DNA from: Riptortus pedestris
Taxonomy: Eukaryota; Arthropoda; Insecta; Hemiptera; Alydidae
Direction: 5' to 3'
DNA length: 64,000 nucleotides
Assembly (NCBI GenBank): GCA_019009955.1
Contig: CM032230.1
Coordinates: forward strand, 19,646,001 to 19,710,000
Each line of letters starts with the position of its first letter. The stretch's first letter is position 1. The translations under genes and the position numbers were made by a program. The notes beneath the pieces were generated by a model, which was not told the origin of the DNA, did no database searches, and worked only from the letters and a program-made list of their open reading frames with translations. This document shows, piece by piece, positions 11,121 to 23,536 of this stretch.

Positions 11121-11966
11121 TTACTGTAAAACCCCGGTGTGTGGTAAATGTCAGGACTTATTGGTAAACCCTAGGATTTACCAAGAGCACTGGTTAAAGT
11201 CCGAAATTCGAGCTTTTACCTCTTGGCAGTTGTTCAATCCCTGGTTTTACCGTCTGGCTTGGTAAATGCCCGAAAAACATTAAATAAATGTGAGATTTTG
11301 AACTTTTACTAATGCTGTTTGGTAAATGTGTGGGTTTGCCAAGGCTCATTGGTAAATGTCCAGTGAAGAGGAGTGAGGAAAGGGATACTCCTTCCTACCT
11401 TGGCCAGAACGTGAGGATCAATATTCCTGATGTCGACCGATCTAAAATCGATCCCAAAAGCATGATTGTAGTGACCGTCAAAAAAGAAGATGTTTCCTTC
11501 AGGAAAATTGATTACATTATATTCGCGTAATCAGTTTACAGTTTGCCTTGAGAATTTCATGTCTCCTGGATGAAGTGCCCGACGAAGAGATAAGCCTTCG
11601 CACCGCTGTTCCTCAGCAGTCATTGGTTGGTTGTTTCGCAGCCAGGGTTTCGAAAAATGCAACTGCTTAAAAAATGTTCAAATAAGTAATGTTTGTGCAT
11701 GTTAGCTAATATGAAGTGCAGTTCAAAGTGCCACAATTCTCTCCCTTGCTGTAACAAAGAATAATAAAACTTATTCTAAAATTTTCATTTCAAATAACCT
11801 TTATTCCAACTTTTACCGGCAGACGCTGGGAAAGTTGGGATTTACCAAAATCTGTTGGTAAAAATCCTAAGATTTACTGGCTAAAGTCCGATTTGAAAGA
11901 TAAAATCGGACATTTACCAACGCTTCTGGTAAATCCCAAGATTTACCACACTCCGGGGTTTTACAG

Positions 11967-11969
<3 letters not shown>
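11121..11969 (+). mobile_element. Short Ginger-like DNA transposon with terminal inverted repeats
   Basis: The ends are inverted repeats beginning TTACTGTAAAACCCCGG and continuing for about 29 bases with one mismatch. Inside the ends, GGTAAAT/ATTTACC motifs recur many times in both directions. (TA)n lies on both sides, so it landed in a TA core. It encodes only the C-terminal part of a transposase (see 11312-11763). At 849 bp it is probably an internally deleted copy. Target duplication could not be resolved inside the TA repeats. Confidence 0.7.
11312..11763 (+). pseudogene. Ginger/integrase-like transposase C-terminal remnant
   Basis: The + strand reads LGQNVRINIPDVDRSKIDP then IVVTVKKEDVSFR. 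This matches the pattern G.NV.I.IP.VDRSK.DP found after the integrase core in Ginger-type transposases and related domesticated integrases. After a frame change, the sequence near 11580 reads DEEISLRTAVPQQSL. Near 11640-11755 a Cys-rich tail (KKCSNK, CSSKCHNSLPCCNKE) appears in another frame. The DDE catalytic core is absent. The family call is from memory of the motif pattern. Confidence 0.55.
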
Positions 11970-12013
<44 letters not shown>

Positions 12014-12077
12014 GTTTTGGACGGACCTCATGTTCGTCATCTCCTGGGGGATTTCCCTTAAGAGAAATATGTTAAAA
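11970..12077 (-). repeat. H-family hairpin-end fragment after (TA)n
   Basis: (TA)n followed by 'ttttggacggacctcatgttcgtcatctcctggg' and 'gatttcccttaagagaaat', the reverse of the H hairpin end with an internal deletion. Together with the (TA)n left of the Ginger-like element, it suggests that element landed in an H-family core. Confidence 0.7.
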
Positions 12078-12534
12078 TGGGCCGTAACATCACTTAATAA
12101 ACAACACAGAAAACGATGATCATAAGCATAATTAGACGATTAGTGTGTTAATGAGTAATTTATTTGTAAGGCATAATATATGATATAATACACTACGAGT
12201 ACAATTGAGTTAGTAGGCATATTGTTTGTGTTGTTTATCACATGAGTGTTGTTTGTTGTGAGATGATTGATTGTGATAAAGGAATATAAACTGAGGAGAC
12301 ATCAATCTTCCATTGTTGAGTGCCATCTCTGTTGGATTATGGGCGAAGCTCATTAATTATTCTCATGGCATTGCCACTTCTCCCCCGCACAAGATACACT
12401 TAATGGTTCTTTTCTGAGGTCAATCCTAGTGTCACTTAACGTTTTAGGTGCGTCAATCGAATCGAAAATCAAGATTTTACTGAGCTACGGTTTGTTCCTT
12501 CGACAGATAATTAATTACTAAGGGGTAGTCTTAA
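12078..12534. other. Unrecognised AT-rich intron sequence
   Basis: No open frame, repeat family or transposon end recognised. Confidence 0.4.
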
Positions 12535-12889
12535 TTTTAGCAGATTTCCATTAAGGGAAATCAGCTATTGAGGTCGTACTCATGACGCGATTTTCTAAAA
12601 AAAATTCTAATGTCCATCGATCCTTCCAAGGTGATGACGAAAGTGAGGTCCTTTCAAAATTATAGAAAAGTGCAATATCTCGGTCAATATTATCTTGAAT
12701 ATTAAGAATAAATGTATATAACATTGTTTATTGTAAATTTAATTTGCAATTTTTCGATCCGACGTAATGGAGATATTTCGAATTTTCAAAAATCCCCCCT
12801 TCCACTGGTCCGATTTCAGCCGTTTGCGATCTTTCTTTTTTACATAAGACCATTAAAAAAAATTGTGACCGCTAGAGTATTTACAGATA
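12535..12889 (+). repeat. H-family chimera: hairpin end joined to an inverted core
   Basis: The first 130 bases are the TTTTAGCAGATTTCC end in forward order. From about 12665 the sequence switches to the reverse order of the H middle ('gcaatatctcggtcaatatt' through 'ggtccgatttcagccg' to 'gaccgctagag'). It ends at TTTACAGATA, where the Helitron is inserted; the TA core resumes at 18484. This is an internal inversion or a head-to-head fusion of two copies. Confidence 0.7.
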
Positions 12890-14152
12890 TCTACTATATA
12901 AAAATAAGTCGGGTTTTCCTTCCTGACGCTATAACTCCAGAACGCATGAACCGATTTCCACGGTTTTGCATTCGTTGGAAAGGTCTCGGGCTCCGTGAGG
13001 TTTATAGCAAAGAAAATTCAGGAAAAATTTCAACAGAAAAGCGGGAAAATCTTTTTTCATTATACTGTGAAAATAACATGTGTTTACAGTGCATCGTTTG
13101 AGTACGCTAATTACAGAAAAGTAACAGCTGTTATTGGAATATTCCTCATTATACTATCATTCATTGTATATTGCATACTTACTTAACCTGTATTTATTAA
13201 ATCAAAACGAACAAAAATTTGTCAATAATTAAGCAATCAATACCGCAAAAAGGTATTAATATAAGTAACAATAAAAATTGCACAATAAATATTAATTTTA
13301 AATTATAGGTCTATTGCCTATTCTATTTATCTGTTGAATAACCTTTGCAGTTTAATAAACATATGTTTCACATGCAGCGCCATCTCTGATACATAGCATG
13401 TACTACAAACCAATATTTTAAGTAGATGGCGCCGGTGCGTGATACATTGTTTGACAGCTGCTCATTGTTCTCTGCTCAGTTAATTTCATGTGACAAACCG
13501 GTATTGTGTTCACTGTGAAATTGTGAAAAAAAAAATAAGTTATTCGTTTCCTAACATTTCAATTGGAAACCATCAAATCAATCACGTGTATTGTGCAAAT
13601 TTTTATTCAATTTCAACAGCAGGCATTTGTCTTTAAGGTGGTAAGTTGAACTGTGTAAATTATGTGGATCGTGCATTTGAGGTTAAATTCACCACTCTGT
13701 CCATAGTCCAAAATGCCTAGAGGACGACTTGCGAACATCGGCCGCCGCACAAGACATGCAAGCCAGCAACAAGTGTATTCACAGAACTTAAGCGAAGAAA
13801 GACAAAATATAATAAGAGAAAATGTCCGATTGAGACAACGCGTGAGCACACGAAGATCATTGGCATCATACAATCGCTTGAAAATTTAGATATTGGACCA
13901 ATGACGACTATATGCCGATATTGCAATGCGTTAAAGTTCAAAAGAGAAACGGCTGGATTGTGCTGCGCAAGTGGAAAAGTCAAACTGGATCCATTACTTA
14001 CACCACCACAGCCACTGAAACCATTGTTCGATGGAAGTGATCCCGATTCCAGCCATTTTCTTCAACACATCCTTGAATACAATAACTGCTTTCGCATGAC
14101 TTCCTTTGGAGCTAATATCATTCGAGAAGGCGGCTTCATGCCGACTTGCAAG

Positions 14153-14297
14153 GTAAAAGATACAACACACATAACCAATCACTCACACCAACACAATGAA
14201 TTGCAACACATAACAACTACATATACACCACACACTACACCATCACACGATCAGAAGTTACACCGTATTCTTAACAAATGATTGTTTGCAATTACAG
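14153..14297 (+). other. Intron 1 of the Helitron gene
   Basis: GTAAAAGA donor and CAATTACAG acceptor. Removal joins MPTCK to IQGQIYHLHGS, which is continuous in Helitron proteins. The intron is rich in short ACA-type repeats. Confidence 0.7.
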
Positions 14298-14818
14298 ATA
14301 CAAGGACAAATATATCATTTGCATGGCTCAATGGTGCCAACACCAGAAGAACCGCATCAATTTCTGCAAATATATTTAATTTTGTCGATGGTGGATCAGC
14401 TGAATGTGAGGTGCAATATTCAGGGAACACAACAGTTAAAGAGACGAATTATTGAACAGTTGCAAGCATGTTTTCACGCTAATAATGCTGTGGTTAATAT
14501 GTTCAAAACAGCATTGGAACGAATGCCATCGGATACGCACAAATTTGCCATAAGAGCAGATTGTACCCCAACCAAGGGCAGATTGTACCCAAGGTGAACA
14601 TGTGCGAAGATTCAATGCACCCACCGTTAATGATGTTGCTGCAATTATTGTTGGCGATCCAACTAAATCGCGAGACATTGTCGTTCAGCGAAGAAGCAAT
14701 ATCATGCATCGTGTAAACGAGACACATCGTTTGTACGATGCGTTACAATATCCAATCATTTATTGGCAAGGGCAAGACGGATACGACATCACGTTGAAGA
14801 TAGTCGATCCAATTACAG

Positions 14819-14890
14819 GTACAATATTCACACACTAATTATTGCTATTATTGGTTTCCATTAACAATTCAATTAATTTTGCATTTTCAG
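14819..14890 (+). other. Intron 2 of the Helitron gene
   Basis: GTACAATA donor and GCATTTTCAG acceptor, 72 bases. Splicing joins VDPITG to VSSNKNLSVLNYYAYR, the normal continuous reading in the family. Confidence 0.75.
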
Positions 14891-17800
14891 GCGTATCATC
14901 GAATAAAAATCTAAGCGTATTGAATTACTATGCGTATCGTATGCTGATTCGTACACATGAGGAGAATGTCATTCTGAAGTGCCGTCGGCTATTCCAGCAA
15001 TTCGTTGTCGACATGTATGTCAAAGTCGAGACCGAACGTTTAGCGTTTATCCGATTCAATCAGGCAATAAGATCTGAGGACTATATACACTTGCGTGATG
15101 CAATTCATTCAGATGGCGATGTTCAGAATATTGGACGTCTGACGATTCTCCTATCATCTTTTATCGGAAGCCCACGCCACATGCACGATTATGCTCAAGA
15201 CGCTATGACGTACGTGCGAAATTATGGAACTCCGGATTTATTTATTACGTTCACATGCAATCCGAAGTGGACGGAAATTGAACGTGAGTTGCAACCGGGC
15301 CAAAAACCGCAAGATCGCCATGACATAATCGCCAGATTATTTCAGCAAAAACTCAAGGTTATGATGGATGTGCTTACTATGTATCGAGGTTTTGGTGACA
15401 CACGTTGTTATATGTACTCGGTGGAATGGCAGAAGCGTGGACTACCGCATGCTCATATCCTAATTTGGTTGCTGAACAAATTACATTCAAATGAAGTGGA
15501 TGACATCATATCAGCTGAAATTCCTGATCCAGTCACTGATCCCCATCTACACGACATTGTGACGACACAGATGGTGCATGGACCGTGCGGTGCATTAAAT
15601 CCATTATCACCTTGCATGGCTGATGGAAAGTGCACAAAACGATATCCGCGGCCGTTAGTTGCTGAAAGAGTCACAGGGAACGATGGATATCCAGTTTATC
15701 GTCGGCGTTCAATAGAAGATAATGGTCGAGCTATCAAAGTTAAAGTACAAAATCAAGAGATTGAGATCGGAAATGAATTCATTGTACCATATTGCCCGCT
15801 GCTATCACGAATTTTCGAAACACATGCAAACGTTGAGAGTTGTCATTCGGCCAAATCAATCAAATATTTGTTCAAGTACGTCACAAAAGGCAGCGACATG
15901 ACTGTGTTTGGTATTGCGTCGGAAAATGCGAATGACGAAATCAGCAACTTCCAAATGGGCAGATACGTCAGTACTAATGAAGCACTGTGGCGATTATTGT
16001 CATTTCAAATTCATGAAAGATATCCCACAGTTGTACATTTAGCAGTGCATTTGGAAAATGGCCAAAGAGTTTACTTCACTGAGGCTAATGCGGCACAACG
16101 AGCTGAGAGACCACCATCGACAACATTGACTAGCTTCTTTGCAATGTGTGAAGCAGATCCATTCGCAGCGACGCTGATGTACGTTGAAATGCCCAAGTAT
16201 TACACTTGGAATCAATCAACAAAGAAATTCCAACGTCGCAAACAAGGAACCCCAGTTCCAGGTTGGCCACAGGTGTTTTCCACTGATGCACTAGGTCGCA
16301 TGTATACTGTTCATCCTAGAAATGATGAATGTTTTTATTTGCGACTGCTGTTGGTAAATGTACGTGGACCAAAATCATTTGCGCATTTGAAAACTGTGAA
16401 TGGCCACCAATGCCAAACATATCGAGAAGCATGTCAACTATTGGGTTTGCTGGAGAACGATTCTCATTGGGATTTAACACTTGCGGATTCAGTTGTTTCA
16501 TCAAATGCGTACCAAATACGAACACTGTTCGCAATTATCATCACCACATGTTTTCCTTCACAACCAATTCAGTTATGGAACAAATGCAAAGACGACATAT
16601 GTGAAAATATCTTGCATCGCTTGCGCATTCAAACGAATAATCCTGACATCCAAATAACCGATGAAATCTACAATGAAGGATTGATTCTGATTGAGGATCA
16701 ATGCTTGACTATTGTAAACAAGCTACTGATTGAAGTAGGAATGATTGCGCCAAATCGATCGATGCACGATGCATTCAACCAAGAATTAAATCGAGAGCTG
16801 CAATACAATGTTGATACATTGCAGGAATTCGTTCGAAATAATGTGCCGTTGCTGAATGAACAGCAAAAACAAGTATACGAAACATTAATGCAAGCGGTGG
16901 ACAGTAATACTGGTGGTCTATTCTTCCTGGACGCACCTGGAGGAACAGGGAAAACATTTGTCATTTCATTGATTTTGGCCACTATTCGATCAAGATGTGA
17001 TATAGCTTTGGCGTTAGCGTCATCTGGAATTGCGGCGACTCTTATAGATGGGGGTCGTACTGCACATTCTGCGGCTTAGGTTGCCAATCAATTTAAACAC
17101 AATTGATACTCCAACATGCAATATTTCCCGATCCAGTGCAATGGGAAAATTGTTGATGCAATGCAAGCTCATTGTTTGGGATGAGTGCACAATGGCACAT
17201 AAGAAATCACTTGAAGCACTTAACTTCACACTGAAGGATCTTCGGCGAAATAACAACATCTTTGGCGGCTTGATGATATTGTTGGCAGGCGATTTCAGGC
17301 AGACGTTGCCAGTAATTCCCCGTGGAACGCCTGCAGATGAATTAAATGCTTGCCTGAGGGCATCACCTTTATGGAATAACGTAAAAACATTATCGCTAAC
17401 CACTAATATGAGAGTTCAACTTCAAAATGATCAAAGTGCTGCACAATTTTCCAAACAATTGTTAGCTGTTGGAAATGGAAAAGTCCCAGTTGATGCGACA
17501 TCTGGATTAATTACTCTTACCAACGACTTTTGCCGATTAGTAGACTCTCAATTAGCTCTTATTGAAAATGTTTTCCCAAACATTAGTGAGAATTATCAGA
17601 ATTATGCTTGGTTAAGTCAACGAGCAATTCTTGCCGCAAAGAATAATGATGTACACGCACTGAATTTCACCATTCAATCAAAAATTGCTGGCGATTTGGT
17701 GACATACAAATCCGTTGATTCCATAACAAATCCCGATGATGTAGTAAATTATCCAACGGAGTTTTTGAACTCTCTGGAGTTACCAGGATTTCCACCACAT

Positions 17801-18454
17801 AACTTGCAACTCAAAGTTGGTACAGTTATTCTGATATTGCGTAATTTGAATCCACCGCGACTTTGCAACGGTACTCGACTTTCGGTAAAAAGACTTATGC
17901 CGAATTTGATTGAGGCAACCATTATTAACGGAAAGTACGCAGGTGAAAATGTATGTATTCCTCGAATACCAATGATTCCGACTGATCTTCCGTTTGACTT
18001 CAAACGATTGCAAATTTCCAGTTCGCCTTGCGTTCGCAATGACAATTAACAAGTCGCAAGGCCAAATAAAGTGTTTGCGGGATAAATTTAGAAAATCATT
18101 GTTTTTCACATGGGCAGTTATACGTCGCGTGTTCACGAGTTGGAAAACCATCCACTTTGTTTGTGTTAACGTCAGACCAAAAAACAAAAAATGTGGTTTA
18201 CCAAAGAGCACTTCAATGAAACGGATAATTTGCGGACACGTATAACGCTTCGATTCAGTATTTACTTTGGAGTCACTTTCATTTACTTAGAGAAATTCAA
18301 CTAAATAAAACTTCATTTTTGTAATCGAAATGAATTCATTACTGTTGTGAAATGAAATAAAATTTTTCCTTTTCAAATATAAAACAAAAAAAAAAAAATT
18401 TTCTTCATCTTTTAATCACCAAACGAAATGTTACATAAAACGAAGCCATCTGGT

Positions 18455-19469
<1,015 letters not shown>

Positions 19470-21113
19470 ATCAAAATTGGTTTGAACGAACTTCTGAATG
19501 ATTCCTATTTTGTAATCAAAGAGTGCAACATAATGACTTCTCTTGGTAATCAAAACTTGGTTCAGAGAACTTTTGAATGATTCCTAATTATTAATTAAGA
19601 AAGATTGATTCATAATGACTTCTCTTGCTAATCAAAACTCAGTTGAGAAAACTTCTGAATAATTTCTAATTATTAATTAAGAAAGATTTGTACAACTTAA
19701 TGACTTCTCTTGGCAATCAAAACTCGGTTGAGAAAACTTCTGAATGATTCCTAATTATTAATTAGAAACAATTTGTACAACAATGACTTATCATGGTAAT
19801 CAAAACTCGTTTGAGATAACTGAATGATTTCTTATAATTAATTAAGAAAGATTGGTACAACATAATGACTTCTCTTGGTAATCAAAACTCAGTTGAGAAA
19901 ACTTCTGAATGATTAATTATTTATTATGAAATATTGGTAGAACATAATGACTTCTCTTGGTAATCAAAACTCGGTTGAGAAAACTGAATGATTCCTAATT
20001 ATTAATTAAGAATGATTGGTACAACATAATGACCTCTTTCTCGTTGCAATCAAAACTCGGTTGAGAGAACTTCTGAATTAATCCTAATTTATGAATCATT
20101 TCTAATTAATTAAGAAAGATTGGTACAACATAATGACCTCTTTCTCGTTGCAATCAAAACTCGGTTGAGAGAACTTCCGAATAATTTCTAATTATTAATT
20201 AAGAAAGATTTGTACAACTTAATGACTTCTCTTGGCAATCAAAACTCGGTTGAGAAAACTTCTGAATTAATCCTAATTTATGAATCATTTCTAATTAATT
20301 AAGAATGATTGGTACAACATAATGACCTCTTTCTCGTTGCAATCAAAACTCGGTTGAGAGAACTTCCGAATAATTTCTAATTATTAATTAAGAAAGATTT
20401 GTACAACATAATGACTTCTCTTGGCAATCAAAACTCGGTTGAGAAAACTTCTGAATTAATCCTAATTTATGAATCATTTCTAATTAATTAAGAATGATTG
20501 GTACAACATAATGACCTCTTTCTCGTTGCAATCAAAACTCGGTTGAGAGAACTTCCGAATAATTTCTAATTATTAATTAAGAAAGATTTGTACAACTTAA
20601 TGACTTCTCTTGGCAATCAAAACTCGGTTGAGAAAACTTCTGAATGATTCCTAATTATTTATTAAGAAATATTGGTATATCATAATGACTTCTCTTTGTA
20701 ATCAAATCTCGGTTGAGAGAACTTCTGAATGATTCCTAATTATTAATTAGGGACAATAAGTACAAAAGTGACCTCTTGGTATTCAAAACTAGTTTGAGAA
20801 AACTGAATGATTACTAGGAGAGAGGGAAAAAAACGTCCAATTCTTCACAATTTGTTTATTTCAGCGCTAAGCGCTTTCAAAGACTAATGTCTCCATCTTC
20901 AGAGCTACACATGAAAAACAATATCATTAATTAAAATTCTATACATTGCAACAGGGTCATGAATAATATTAACATCAATAAATAAAACACAAGATAAATA
21001 TCTTACACTGAACCTAATAAATGTTCTTAAGTCAAATCTTAAAATAAATAAAATACAGTGAGTGAGAGATCTATTGAGGAATAGGAATATATTACTGACT
21101 TACTTGCATGCGC

Positions 21114-21465
21114 TCATTGGTAAAGACAGCAAGAGACTGGCTGGCGCGCGGGACAGGGACTACCGAAAAGTTTCTTATTCATTGCAATCTCCAGACCTTC
21201 CAATGCAGTTAGTTTTTTACCTTCCTTGGCCTCATGTAATAAGCACACTTCATGGGGGTGTGTACTAAGTGCATTGGAAGGTCTGGAGATTGAATTGAAT
21301 AAGAAACTTTTCGGTAGTCGCTGTTTGAACAAAAAAGACCGAAGTACATTTATTAGGTTCATTATTAGATATTTATCTTGTGTATTATTTATTGATGTTA
21401 ATATTATTCATGACCCTGTTGCAATGTATAGAGTTTTTATTAATGTTATGGTTTTTCATATGTAG
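21114..21465. pseudogene. Penelope-like protein C-terminal tails, one on each strand
   Basis: The minus-strand copy reads HEVCLLHEAKEGKKLTALEG and the plus-strand copy reads SALEGLEIELNKKLFGSRC. The pattern LH...KG.KL..LE.LEI resembles the end of the GIY-YIG endonuclease region of Penelope-like elements. No reverse transcriptase is present. The two copies differ at several residues, so they are not a simple fold-back copy of each other. Confidence 0.5.
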
Positions 21466-21467
21466 CT

Positions 21468-21505
21468 CTGAAGATGGAGACATTAGTCTTTGAAAGCGCT
21501 TAGCG
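21468..21505 (+). ncRNA. Possible hammerhead-like motif in the Penelope-like terminus
   Basis: CTGAAGAT, a six-pair stem (GGAGAC-atta-GTCTTT with two G-T pairs), GAAA, then the palindrome GCGCTTAGCGC. The order matches the hammerhead core CUGANGA-stem II-GAAA with a short stem III. The cleavage-site base would be G, which is not favourable, so activity is doubtful. The same block occurs in reverse in the left arm. Confidence 0.35.
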
Positions 21506-22215
21506 CTGAAATAAACAAATTGTGAAGAATTGGACGTTTTTTTCTCTCTCTCCAAGTAAATATTCTTCACTTCCAACAAACACTGCGTGGAATGAAAGAT
21601 TACTAATTATTAATTAAGAAAGATTGGTACAACATAATGACTTCTCTTGGTAATCAAAACTTGGTTGAGAGAACTTATGAATGATTTCCGAATAGTAATC
21701 AATAGTCGGCCCATAGAACTTGAACGATTTATTCCTCTCAGTAGTGTAATCCGGGTTGGTAGAACTGGATGATTCCTCAAAATTCGGTTATGATAGATAT
21801 TTCTGAGAATTTCTAAACAGTATGCAAAATTTGACTGATATAACTTTTGATTTATTTCTTAATAGCTATCAAAGTTCAGCTGATAGAACTCAGGAACAAC
21901 GTCTCTTACTAATAAAAATAAGGTTAATAAAACTTTTTAATAATTCTTTAACAGTAACCCAAATTCTGCCGTGGGAAATCTTGAATAAGTTCTATATAGC
22001 AATCGGAATTCGACTGATAGAATTAAGTACCAATTTATCTTAGTAATCAAAAATTGGTTGATATAACTTTTTAATTATTCCTCAATAGGAATCAAAATTC
22101 CACCGATACAATTTTTGATTAATTCCCCAATAGTAATCGAAATTCGTCTGATAGAATTTAGGAATAGATTTCTCATAATAATAAAAATTCGGTTGATAGA
22201 ACTTTTTAATGATTT

Positions 22216-23402
22216 CTCAAGAGTAAACAAAAAGTCAAAACGATCCTCTTCTTAAATTTCAACGACCTCTCCAGTGCGGAGGCTTTTTTTAATAATGTCT
22301 GCGTGGGAGAAAGGAGTTTTTGTTGGTGACCCTTGCTATTATGAAGAATATTTAAATATTAGGCCCAGAATAAGAAGAATGTATTATTTTTTTTTAAGGC
22401 AAATGTCCTTTTAATGAGGGGTACATAATTAAATAAAATATTTTATTTCAAGAGTAGGTACTAGAAAATCATCTAATTAATACCCATTTCAGATTTTTCA
22501 CCATTTGTGGCAATCTTGATTGGTGCAATAAATGTTTTTAACTATTAGTGCATTGTATTATTACTCTTTTTTTTACTTTTACATACTAAATAAATGCTAC
22601 AAAAAATATTTTAGTTTTTATTCACCTTACATAGTGATTATGAATATATAGACGCTATAATGGATGTGTTAAAATGCGTAACTATATAACCTTCATACTT
22701 AAATGACAACAGTCACCACCAATAACTCCTTTTTTCTACTAAGACTTTAATAATAAATGCCCTACATGTTTTGCTTGAGCCGTTCCTTATCTACAAATAA
22801 TAACCATCAATTAGTATGATAAATAATTTCACCTCATCTTTAAGTATTGTATAAGATAAATACCCTTTATGTTTTTTAGCATTGTTAATGCCAGGAGGGC
22901 GATCCGCCAGTGGGTACAGGTAATAAAAATAGCTGAGTTTAGAACTTAACATCATTTTCATTATCATTTTATTTTACCTGAAATCATGAATAATATCACA
23001 AAGGTATTTCAATTTTAATACAACATTAATTTGTTAAATTTACAACCAATCCTTTGAAAATTGAATTTTATAAATATTGTTATATATGTTTTTTTCACAA
23101 TCTTGATTATTAACCGAGGCTTTTGAACTCTTCGTAAAGTTATTGAGCTCTTAAGTAAAACCTTCCACTCGAGGATTATCGATAAATTAACAATAAGCTG
23201 TTATATCATGAACCACATTATTGAATTTCAAATATTGTTTTCAATGAAATTTTATTTTGTGAGATGCGTTATCAAACATGATTTTCCATTCTTGCCTGGA
23301 AAATGTTTATTAGTGTGTGATAACAGCTCATTAAAAATCTGCTGATCATGTGCAGTCCTGGGGTAACGGCCTTCTATTTGCATGTCGTCTATAGTTTCTT
23401 CG
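22216..23402. other. Unrecognised AT-rich intron DNA
   Basis: No transposon end or open frame recognised. A 40-base GC-rich island at 22880-22919 stands out (see findings). Confidence 0.4.
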
Positions 23403-23530
23403 TTTTAGCAGATTTCCCTTAATGGAAATCGGCTATTGAGGTCCTACTCATGACGGAATTTTCGAAATATTTCTTCAAATGCCCATCAATCCTACCGTAG
23501 ATAACGAATATGATGTCCGTTGAAAACCTA
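23403..23530 (+). repeat. H-family hairpin end
   Basis: TTTTAGCAGATTTCCCTTAATGGAAATC followed by the usual 'gtcctactcatgacgg' and 'caaatgcccatcaatcctacc'. It runs into a short TA tract where the Penelope-like palindrome begins; the rest of the H copy is at 24043 onward. Confidence 0.8.
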
Positions 23531-23536
23531 TATATA

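Larger units (their letters stand above)
13713..18219 (+). pseudogene. Helitron Rep-helicase (HUH Rep + PIF1-type helicase), slightly damaged
   Basis: The start is MPRGRLANIGRRTRHASQ at 13713. Two introns are inferred: 14153-14297 and 14819-14890, each with GT...AG ends and joining conserved text (CK|IQGQIYHL and DPITG|VSSNKN). The long exon from 14891 holds Rep motifs FITFTCNPKW, the HUH box EWQKRGLPHAHIL near 15424, and KYLFKYVTKGSD near 15862. The helicase Walker A, DAPGGTGKTF, is near 16935; IVWDEC and GDFRQTLPVIPRG follow near 17175-17320, and INKSQGQ near 18045. Lesions: a frameshift near 13885, a small duplication near 14565-14600 creating a stop, a frameshift near 17075, and several frame breaks after 17990. 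The conserved stop would be TGA at 18217. Rep nicks and rejoins single strands and the helicase unwinds DNA. It was active until fairly recently. Confidence 0.88.
20817..21597. mobile_element. Inverted pair of 5'-truncated Penelope-like elements
   Basis: The left part (20817 to about 21205) is nearly the reverse complement of the right part (about 21240-21556), giving long inverted arms. GATTACTA occurs immediately on both sides (20809-20816 and 21598-21605) inside the satellite monomer, consistent with an 8-bp target duplication for the whole structure. Each copy keeps only the C-terminal tail of its protein and the 3' terminal sequence with a CTGAAGA...GAAA block. About 44 extra bases (21554-21597) are present only at the right edge. 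Inverted, 5'-truncated and paired copies are typical of Penelope-like retroelements. Confidence 0.65.
19470..22215. repeat. Satellite array, monomer about 80-100 bp, split by an insertion
   Basis: The monomer contains 'aatgacttctcttggtaatcaaaactcggttgag' and 'gattcctaattattaattaagaaagattgg', and recurs about fifteen times from 19470 to 20816. Between about 20040 and 20640 a two-monomer unit of about 190 bp (one with 'cctctttctcgttgcaatc', one with 'cttctcttggcaatc') repeats about three times as a higher-order unit. The array resumes at 21598 and fades by about 22215 into strongly diverged units. The interruption at 20817-21597 is a Penelope-like pair. Confidence 0.85.
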
